Positions 14,176 to 20,133 of a DNA stretch of 20,133 nt are shown one piece after another (the stretch's first letter is position 1; every line of letters starts with the position of its first letter). The stretch is from a virus. Where the stretch lies: IMG/VR virus record IMGVR_UViG_3300025759_000932, positions 1 through 20,133 of that record; one strand, given 5' to 3'. The notes below the pieces were generated by a model that made no database searches, had not been told where the DNA came from, and worked only from the letters and a program-made list of their open reading frames with translations. The position numbers and the translations under genes are program-made.

Positions 14176-14874
14176 ATGTCTATTTTAGTAAAAGGAACTG
14201 ATTTCGGTCCAACAGAACAAGTAACATCTGGAAAGCTAGATAATCTAGTAGATGCGGCTTCATTCACAAATACTTCAGAGGTTGCCGTAAACTATACTGG
14301 TAGCACTGGTACTTGCTTACAAGGCGGCGGATTAGAGGTTACATCAGCTGGTCAATTACAGATTCAAGACGGTGAAGTAGACTTAGTTAAATTTTCTACT
14401 GCTCTAAAGGATTCAATACATCCAGTCGGCATTATATTAGAAACAACTCAAGAAAGTACAGCCGCAGCTTTCCAAACAAAAATAGGATTTGGAACTTGGG
14501 AAGCTTATGGAAGTGGTAAAGTTACAGTTGGTATTGATTCCGGAGATGATGATTTTGATGCAATAGGAAGCGGAACTAATACAAACGGAACAACTGGTGC
14601 TAAGACTCATACACTGACAGAATCCGAGTTAGCACAACACCATCACCTTGCGGTCGTAGATGGTACTGTTCCAGAAACTGGTGATGTTACTAGCTCGAAT
14701 GCTATATCTGAAAACGCAACACAAAGTAGTTCTACGTTTCAGTCATACAGAATGCGACCAGCAACATCTGGAACATTTGGAACGGTGGGAAGAACATCTC
14801 AAGTTGGTTCTGGTTCTGCTCACAACAATTTACAACCCTATATAGTAGTATACAGATACAGAAGAACAGCTTAA
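14176..14874 (+). CDS. Short tail fibre protein with phage tail collar domain
   Basis: A 232-aa protein. The C-terminal half carries the tail-collar signature: GFGTWEAYGSGKVTVGID (104-121), then GAKTHTLTESELAQHHH (141-157), and the terminal GSGSAHNNLQPYIVVYRYRR (211-230). In T4 gp12 and related fibres the His residues bind metal inside a trimer. The GSGxAHNNxQPY end closes the knob. The N-terminal ~80 residues are a slender beta region (QGGGLEVTSAGQLQIQDGEV) that could form the shaft and attach to the nozzle encoded just before. It is a second candidate receptor-binding protein besides the 748-aa one. The leader (14155-14175) is very A/T-rich with no Shine-Dalgarno site. Confidence 0.87.
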   Translation: MSILVKGTDFGPTEQVTSGKLDNLVDAASFTNTSEVAVNYTGSTGTCLQGGGLEVTSAGQLQIQDGEVDLVKFSTALKDSIHPVGIILETTQESTAAAFQTKIGFGTWEAYGSGKVTVGIDSGDDDFDAIGSGTNTNGTTGAKTHTLTESELAQHHHLAVVDGTVPETGDVTSSNAISENATQSSSTFQSYRMRPATSGTFGTVGRTSQVGSGSAHNNLQPYIVVYRYRRTA

Positions 14875-14875
14875 A

Positions 14876-15883
14876 ATGAAAAACTTTTTAATAGAATTTT
14901 TTAGACCTTTAGATAATCTTATCTACAATTACTTTGTTAAGATCGGAGCTATCAAATGCATTGATACGAACACAGCTATTTCAATAGGAAGTAGTATTTT
15001 AGGTGGTATCTTCGGAAGTAGTAAGGCTAAAAAAGCAGCTCGCCAAAGAGAGGCGGCAATTAGAAATGCTTACGCTAAATTTAGAACCCCACAAGATATA
15101 ATCGAACAGCAGTACACAGATGGTCTTTATGGTCAACAAGCAATGGGTGCTATATTGGGTAAAGAAGCTGAATTAATTCCACAGTTTCAAGAATTATCAG
15201 AACTAAAAGCTCGTGGTATTCGTGACATCCAAGAGGAATCCAAGCTACGTCAGTTAGGTCTATTAGGTCAGTACGGTGGAGATATTAGATCAACCCTAGA
15301 GGATCCAAGATTAGCTAGACTCGCTGAGTTGGATATAGCCGAAGCTGAAAGATTAACAGCAGAGGCTAGTGGACCACTTGGAGTAGAGGCTGCTAGAACA
15401 GCTGAGCAAACTGCACTGAGCTTAGGGCAAAGAATGGGAAGACTCGGAGATGCTTCTACATTAGCTAAAGCCGCTCTAAGTAGAGAGTCCGCACAGAGAA
15501 CACGTAGAACAGAAGCTACTGGTGCACGTCAAAGAGCTTTACAATCTGCACAATATGCTATGGTGGACCCATCTGCTTTCTTATTTGCACCTTCTGCTGA
15601 AGAACAAATTTATGCTAGTACACCACTAGGGGCACAAGTCACAGACCCCGGACAAGCGATTAATCTAGGATCCGCAGAAGATTTACGAAAAGCACAAGCA
15701 ATTTTAGGACAAGGACTAGCACAAGCTCAAGGAACTGCGGCAAGTGGACAGATATTAGGTCAAACAATCGGAGGTATCGGTAATATACTAGGTGGTATGG
15801 ATTTCGGTAGCCGAGGAGCTACATCACCTTTTCAATTAGGTACTCCAGATTTACCAACCCAAGGTTTTAATTTTTATGCTTAG
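14876..15883 (+). CDS. Internal virion protein with Gly-rich hydrophobic ends
   Basis: A 335-aa protein, one base after the previous stop. An N-terminal Gly/Ile-rich segment (AISIGSSILGGIFGSSKAKK, 34-53) and a C-terminal one (GQILGQTIGGIGNILGGMDF, 291-310) flank a long Ala/Glu/Arg-rich helical core (~54-230). Such Gly-zipper segments are common in ejection proteins (T7 gp14-like) that insert into the outer membrane. I infer it is the first of three ejection proteins, given the order nozzle, fibre, then internal proteins. Its end overlaps the next gene by eight bases. The exact counterpart in T7 cannot be proven by eye. Confidence 0.7.
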   Translation: MKNFLIEFFRPLDNLIYNYFVKIGAIKCIDTNTAISIGSSILGGIFGSSKAKKAARQREAAIRNAYAKFRTPQDIIEQQYTDGLYGQQAMGAILGKEAELIPQFQELSELKARGIRDIQEESKLRQLGLLGQYGGDIRSTLEDPRLARLAELDIAEAERLTAEASGPLGVEAARTAEQTALSLGQRMGRLGDASTLAKAALSRESAQRTRRTEATGARQRALQSAQYAMVDPSAFLFAPSAEEQIYASTPLGAQVTDPGQAINLGSAEDLRKAQAILGQGLAQAQGTAASGQILGQTIGGIGNILGGMDFGSRGATSPFQLGTPDLPTQGFNFYA

Positions 15884-16862
15884 AGGATCATCACCAATTC
15901 AATTATCTCAACTCGATATAAGCCCCGCAATTCAAGCTGGGGCTTTAGAGCAACAAGCTGCTGTGAACTTAGCTACTGGTATTCAGCAAGGTATACAAAA
16001 TTTTCAAGCAAAAAAGGAGGAAAAGAAACAGCAACAAATGACTTCCTCTTTGTTGAAGCAATATTTGCCAGAAGGAACTGATGATGAGGCTATCAATGCA
16101 TTAGCTAGAGATAAAGACCTCAGAAATAATTTCTTTGATTTCTTGGGTGCACAAGGTATGGCTCAAGCTAAGTTAAGAGAAGCAGAAGTAGAAGCATCAA
16201 AACTATCTCCGGCTATAGAAAAAAGTGTATTTGAAACAAGTATACAGCCTAAAATAGGTGATGCTAATCTAGCTAGAACCAGAAGCTTAAAAGCCGAAGA
16301 GGGTATATCTTTATTAGATAAAGGTTTAGAAACTGGTTTCGGTGAAAATGTTAAACTAGAATTAAAGAAATTTGGTAACGCTTTCTTAGGAACTGATTTC
16401 GATGTATCCGATCAAGAGGTATTTAAATCGCAAGTTGAGCCATTAATGCTTCAGTACTTAGAGGAAACAAAAGGTGCTATATCTGATAGAGAAATGGCAA
16501 CATTTGCTAGTTGGAGTGCTGGATTAACTAAAGACCCAGAGTCCAACAAACGAATACTTAAAGCAGTTAAAAATATGGCTGATAGGCAAATTAAAGTTAA
16601 TAACTTCTATAGCGATCTGTTAACTAAAACAAGCGATGTAAGAAGCATTAATCTTGAGTTGGAAAAATTTATCAACGATGAAGCATCCAAGAATCCTATA
16701 TTTGTCGGTGGTGAAGGTAGTGTAAGTGACGTAAGTCCCAAACTAGATACCTCAAATGTAATTACTACACAAGAACAATTTGATGCTTTACCAGTTGGTG
16801 CAGAATATAGAGAATCTCCAAATGGACCAATATTTATAAAAAAAATAGCTGATGGAATCTAA
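15876..16862 (+). CDS. Internal virion protein, helical
   Basis: A 328-aa, mostly helical protein. Near the start is a charged coil (FQAKKEEKKQQQM, ~43-55), followed by long helices rich in Lys, Glu, Ala and Leu. The C-terminus has a small separate domain (QEQFDALPVGAEYRESPNGP), a turn motif I recall from other large phage internal proteins. It overlaps the preceding gene by eight bases and the following one by eleven. No catalytic motif (for example a transglycosylase site) is visible. It is likely packaged with or ejected alongside the DNA. Confidence 0.65.
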   Translation: MLRGSSPIQLSQLDISPAIQAGALEQQAAVNLATGIQQGIQNFQAKKEEKKQQQMTSSLLKQYLPEGTDDEAINALARDKDLRNNFFDFLGAQGMAQAKLREAEVEASKLSPAIEKSVFETSIQPKIGDANLARTRSLKAEEGISLLDKGLETGFGENVKLELKKFGNAFLGTDFDVSDQEVFKSQVEPLMLQYLEETKGAISDREMATFASWSAGLTKDPESNKRILKAVKNMADRQIKVNNFYSDLLTKTSDVRSINLELEKFINDEASKNPIFVGGEGSVSDVSPKLDTSNVITTQEQFDALPVGAEYRESPNGPIFIKKIADGI

Positions 16863-19653
16863 ATTCGGAGGAGTACTAAAAGAAGATACCACATCAACTA
16901 CAACCTCTAAGTTCGGTGGTATATTAAAGGGTGAGGCGATTCAGCCTATCCAAGACCCACAAATAGCAGAACAACTAGGTACTAGTATGTATGGTCCCAC
17001 TGAGGTACTTTACGAAGGTGTTGCGGAGCCTATAATAATGGGTAGTGCTATGATGGGTGACGTAGCTGTGAACGCTATAATAGGCATCGCCGATTTTCTT
17101 GGTAATGATAGATTCGTTGCTGAAATGAATGCTCGTAAGGATACTGGAAATATGCCAACTGACATCGCCAATCAGATTAGAGCAGATATTAATAATACAC
17201 TTAATATAGAAGATCCAGTTGAAAGAGGCGAAATAGCCAAACAGAAGTCCGCTGAGTATCTTAAAATGCTTACTTACTACAAGATGGCTCAACCTTTTCT
17301 GAAATTAATTCCGGGGTTGAAGACTGTAGATAAAATGATAACCAGTGACATCGCTAAAAGACCACTTTTGTTTACAGCTGGTGAAGCCGCTGGTATAGGA
17401 GCTGAAACTGAAATAGCCTACAGAGGCGGAGGTCCGATGGCTCAAGGACTTACTGGAGGTCTTGCATCCGTTCTTACTCCGGGGCTTTTCAATTTATCTA
17501 AAAGAGTTGTACAAAAGCTTACTGGAGGAGAGTTACTTAAACAATACGGTCAAAGCAATTTCAATAAAGCATCTGACTTGTTACAAGGTTTTGCTACAAA
17601 GTCGCCGGATGAAATCGCCGAAACTATAAGGCAATACGAAAGTGGAAATATTCCTCTAGAAATAATTACCGGAGACGAAGGATTCACTTCATTAGAAAGG
17701 GCTTTAGTAGATGAAATACAAACTCTTCAACTAAACAAAAGAGATAAGGAATATTTATTAAATCTATCTGAGAATTTTACAAACAGAAAAAATGTAAAAA
17801 ATGCTGCCGACTTCTTGAGGGCAGAGAAGGAAAGACATAAATTATCTATAGATAATTTGATTGCACTAAATCAAAAAAAGGGTTTGCAACAACTCAGTGA
17901 ACTCAGCCCAAATGCCAGTGCTGAAGAAATACAAGAATCAGTCTTTCAATCCCTAAATAAATCATCACAACAAGGACACGGACTTGAGAATGAAGTTTGG
18001 AGAGCTGTAGACTTAGAAAAAAGTGCATTCCAATACCCAAATGCTAGAAAAGCTTTTCAAGAATTACAAAAACAGTTAGGTGAAGTAAAAGATGTAGATA
18101 TGCCGGATTTCGCAACTAAGTTCTTATCAGAACCCGGAAAAATAAAAACAGTGGGTGATCTTTATGGATTGTATAGTAGATTGGGGGAATATGCGGTTAT
18201 CGCTAGATCTAATAAACAGTTTAATACAGCTAGAGTAGCCACAGAATTAAGGAAATCTATATTTGAAGATCTAGACAAGATACCCGGAGCTGGACCAGAA
18301 TTACAAAGAGCTAAAGATGTATCTCGTATGGTAAACGAGAGATTCAATAAAGGTGTAGTAGGAAGAATACTAAGTTATTCTAGAGAAGGTGCAGAGGCTA
18401 TAGATCCTTCATTGATATTACAAAAGACATACAAGAAAGGACAAGAGGGAAAACTTAGCTTTGAGCAATTAACTAAAGCTGTAAGCAGAATGGGTTCAGA
18501 TGAAATGGCTCCACAGACACTAGAGGAGTTTCAAATGATGTCTGGATTGCACGATTATATACGTACTCGATTCGTTGATTTCTCAACTGGTAAAGGCGGC
18601 TTAATTGATCCCGACAAAGCACAGCAATTCCTAGAAAATAATAAGCAACTATTGGATGTTCCAGAATATGCTCCACTAAAAGTTCAATTAGAAAGTGCAA
18701 AGGATACAGCAGATGTATTTAGAGCTGAAGTAAAAGATCTAAAAGATTTATACTCGCATAGATTCGGGACTAAAGGAGAAAAGTCATTTGGTAAATTTAT
18801 AGGAGCTTCTAGTTCAAACAGAATGAAAAGCATTCTAGGTGGAGGAAACCCAGCTGGAGAAATGAAAGAGCTATTGGATTTAATTAATAAATCCCCAATA
18901 AACACATTCAAGCAAGCTGGAGTAAATAAACAAGAAGTACTCCAAGGTGTTAAGGATTCAATATATGAATACATATCTTCTTTCGGGACAAAAAGTGGAG
19001 ACTTTGAGTTACTTACAATAGAAAGTATACTCAAAAATCCAGAAATAAAACAAGCTATCGATTTAGCACTTGATCCATCAGAGATAAAGAACGTAAACAA
19101 ATTTGTAGCAGAGTTAAAGAAGTTTAATAAATACAAGCTTACTGAGTCTAAAGTATCAGCAGCTAATACTCTTGCTAAACAAAGTTTCTTTACACAACTT
19201 GCGGCAATATCAAGTGGTATTATTACTGGTAAGATAGCCTCTGGACCGGGTGCTCTTATGGCAGTTTCTTCTGGTAAAAAAACAGCAACAGAGGTTTTAA
19301 TGAACCTTCAAAAGGGAGAAGTTATAGATATTCTTAACGATGCTATGAAGGACCCTAAGTTGCTAGAAGCACTTATGATGAATAATAACACTTATACTCG
19401 CAAGGGATTTGCTAGAAAAAGAAACTATTTGAACAAGTACTTAATATCTAGAGGTATTGGTGGATTTGTAGAAGGTAAAAACGAAGAGAAATTACAGAAA
19501 GCTATGGAGTCCCAAGACGAAGCTAAAAGTGCTGTGCTTCAATTTATGGGTGACGTTTCAAGATCTCCGCTTGTAGAAACATTAAATCCTTTTTCTAAAA
19601 CTAGGATGTCTATTACTCCGGGGTTAGGTAGAATCCAAGAGTTAATGAAATAA
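16852..19653 (+). CDS. Large internal virion (ejection) protein
   Basis: A 933-aa protein, the largest in the window, overlapping the gene before it by eleven bases. The N-terminus has a short tandem motif (SKFGGVLK at 3-10 and SKFGGILK at 19-26). Hydrophobic and Gly/Ala-rich stretches follow (~46-85 and ~160-215), then a long helical body with many charged residues. Another hydrophobic segment lies near the C-terminus (AAISSGIITGKIASGPGALM, ~783-802). I see no lysozyme or transglycosylase motif. The protein could serve as the T7 gp15/gp16-like ejection core. It is the last gene of the late operon. Confidence 0.7.
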   Translation: MESKFGGVLKEDTTSTTTSKFGGILKGEAIQPIQDPQIAEQLGTSMYGPTEVLYEGVAEPIIMGSAMMGDVAVNAIIGIADFLGNDRFVAEMNARKDTGNMPTDIANQIRADINNTLNIEDPVERGEIAKQKSAEYLKMLTYYKMAQPFLKLIPGLKTVDKMITSDIAKRPLLFTAGEAAGIGAETEIAYRGGGPMAQGLTGGLASVLTPGLFNLSKRVVQKLTGGELLKQYGQSNFNKASDLLQGFATKSPDEIAETIRQYESGNIPLEIITGDEGFTSLERALVDEIQTLQLNKRDKEYLLNLSENFTNRKNVKNAADFLRAEKERHKLSIDNLIALNQKKGLQQLSELSPNASAEEIQESVFQSLNKSSQQGHGLENEVWRAVDLEKSAFQYPNARKAFQELQKQLGEVKDVDMPDFATKFLSEPGKIKTVGDLYGLYSRLGEYAVIARSNKQFNTARVATELRKSIFEDLDKIPGAGPELQRAKDVSRMVNERFNKGVVGRILSYSREGAEAIDPSLILQKTYKKGQEGKLSFEQLTKAVSRMGSDEMAPQTLEEFQMMSGLHDYIRTRFVDFSTGKGGLIDPDKAQQFLENNKQLLDVPEYAPLKVQLESAKDTADVFRAEVKDLKDLYSHRFGTKGEKSFGKFIGASSSNRMKSILGGGNPAGEMKELLDLINKSPINTFKQAGVNKQEVLQGVKDSIYEYISSFGTKSGDFELLTIESILKNPEIKQAIDLALDPSEIKNVNKFVAELKKFNKYKLTESKVSAANTLAKQSFFTQLAAISSGIITGKIASGPGALMAVSSGKKTATEVLMNLQKGEVIDILNDAMKDPKLLEALMMNNNTYTRKGFARKRNYLNKYLISRGIGGFVEGKNEEKLQKAMESQDEAKSAVLQFMGDVSRSPLVETLNPFSKTRMSITPGLGRIQELMK

Positions 19654-19657
19654 AAAA

Positions 19658-19694
19658 AGCCCCCACCGAAAAACAAAACAAAACGGTGAGGGCT
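19658..19694 (-). terminator. Intrinsic terminator for the minus-strand genes
   Basis: Bases 19658-19668 pair with 19684-19694 (10 of 11 pairs; one C-A mismatch) around a 15-base A-rich loop. On the minus strand the hairpin is followed by a run of T's (complement of the A run 19652-19657), so it terminates leftward transcripts. On the + strand no T run follows the stem, so it is a poor terminator for the late operon. Confidence 0.8.
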
Positions 19695-19727
19695 AGTAGA
19701 TAATGGTTAACAATAAACCTAACTGCT

Positions 19728-19883
19728 CTAAGACATATTAGAAAGTAATTCTTTGAGGTATTTCTTTTGCTCTTGTAACTCCTTGCGGCGTTCTTCAAGA
19801 GCCTCTATCCTATAGGACACAGTCCTTGATTCTTCACGGATAAGATTTATCCTAGTGTGCAGTCTCTCAACGTTATCGTTCAT
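19728..19883 (-). CDS. 51-aa coiled-coil protein
   Basis: A short minus-strand gene, ATG at 19883-19881 and TAG at 19730-19728. The product is a single charged coiled coil: MNDNVERLHTRINLIREESR, then YRIEALEERRKELQEQKKY, ending LKELLSNMS. Its start overlaps the stop of the next minus-strand gene by one base (TAATG), the same coupling as on the + strand. It is followed by the minus-strand terminator. Function is unknown. A longer minus frame from 19798 to 19613 runs through the terminator hairpin and into the ejection-protein gene, and was rejected. Confidence 0.6.
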   Translation of the reverse strand: MNDNVERLHTRINLIREESRTVSYRIEALEERRKELQEQKKYLKELLSNMS

Positions 19884-20133
19884 TAGCTCTTAGTTATTTG
19901 TAGGCTTAAGGTGAAGTTCAAGAACCCTACTGATAGCCAAATAATTCTGTCCCCTTTGAGTCCATCAACTTCTACGAAGATAGAAGGAATGATATAGATT
20001 TCGGGCACCTTGAATATATGTAATCTCATAAATGTAAAATAGTTGCGTCCTTTGCCGAGAGGTATCCTATTGGCTTCTCCGACTTCCCTTGTTTTGTGAA
20101 CTCTGTGGAGTTCGGTAATAGTTTCGTAGTCCA
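19883..20133 (-). CDS. Hypothetical protein, C-terminal part (5' end outside window)
   Basis: The minus-strand frame is open from the window edge (base 20131 down) to TAA at 19885-19883. The ~82 visible residues start DYETITELHRVHKTREVGEA and continue through RNYFTFMRLHIFKVPEIYII to a beta-like end (GDRIIWLSVGFLNFTLSLQI). No catalytic motif, membrane anchor or known family is recognised. It is coupled by TAATG to the coiled-coil gene. The two may belong to a leftward early or accessory operon convergent with the late genes. Confidence 0.55.
   Translation of the reverse strand, partial: DYETITELHRVHKTREVGEANRIPLGKGRNYFTFMRLHIFKVPEIYIIPSIFVEVDGLKGDRIIWLSVGFLNFTLSLQITKS

Noticed and set aside
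18684-19136. 150-aa minus-strand frame inside the large ejection protein
   Set aside because: Shadow frame: composition is typical antisense of a helical AT-rich gene, with no start context and no neighbours on that strand.
16852-19653. Transglycosylase domain in the large ejection protein
   Set aside because: T7 gp16-type proteins can carry one, but no Glu-centred lysozyme-like motif was seen by eye.
19613-19798. 61-aa minus-strand frame with a membrane-like stretch
   Set aside because: Runs through the terminator hairpin and into the ejection gene; the alternative 51-aa coiled-coil frame is coupled to its neighbour and ends before the terminator.
1-20133. tRNA genes, CRISPR arrays, insertion sequences, attachment sites
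   Set aside because: Gaps between genes are all shorter than about 75 bases and hold no cloverleaf, repeat array or transposase; none could be supported.

Overview
This window looks like the late (structural and lysis) region of a tailed bacteriophage with a short-tailed, T7-like virion plan. Genes are packed almost end to end on the + strand, many joined by one-base TAATG stop/start overlaps. The order is portal, scaffold, major capsid protein, tail-tube adaptor, receptor-binding protein, nozzle, collar-type fibre, then three large internal virion (ejection) proteins. There is no tape measure, sheath or baseplate. Terminase and replication genes are not in the window.

Layout. 2-1012: C-terminal part of the portal protein, cut by the window edge. 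1014-1775: a GH24 lysozyme and a small unknown gene, placed between portal and scaffold. 1825-3939: scaffold and major capsid protein, closed by a strong intrinsic terminator at 3951-3988. 4003-5279: small head/tail-tube genes. 5279-7776: a 748-aa tail protein with two lectin-like (LamG / arabinofuranosidase-like) modules, plus a small follower gene. 7778-10374: a run of membrane or secreted proteins (two holin candidates, a long Ser/Glu/Gln-rich protein, an unknown, a one-TM protein, and a secreted protein with a PEP-CTERM-like tail). 10377-11826: seven very small genes, mostly lysine-rich, several with motifs I associate with small proteins of marine phages. 11827-14874: nozzle-like protein and a collar-domain fibre. 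14876-19653: three internal virion proteins. 19658-20133: two minus-strand genes that converge on the late operon and end at a terminator oriented for the minus strand.

How it works together. Portal, scaffold and capsid protein build the prohead. The 202-aa and 775-aa proteins would form the tail tube and nozzle. The 748-aa and 232-aa proteins are the candidate host-binding appendages, and the last three + strand proteins would be ejected with the DNA. Lysis would rest on the GH24 lysozyme and the holin candidates.

The most unusual gene is 9781-10374. It has a signal peptide, a beta-rich passenger domain, and a C-terminus with a Pro-Glu-Ser motif, a hydrophobic helix and a basic end. This is the architecture of exosortase-sorted PEP-CTERM surface proteins, which is not something expected from a phage. 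If right, the host has an exosortase (for example Verrucomicrobiota, Lentisphaerota, Planctomycetota or some Proteobacteria), probably aquatic. The host assignment is inference. Overall base composition is moderately AT-rich, with sharply AT-richer patches in the distal half of the 748-aa protein and around 9201-10374, suggesting mosaic or accessory DNA.
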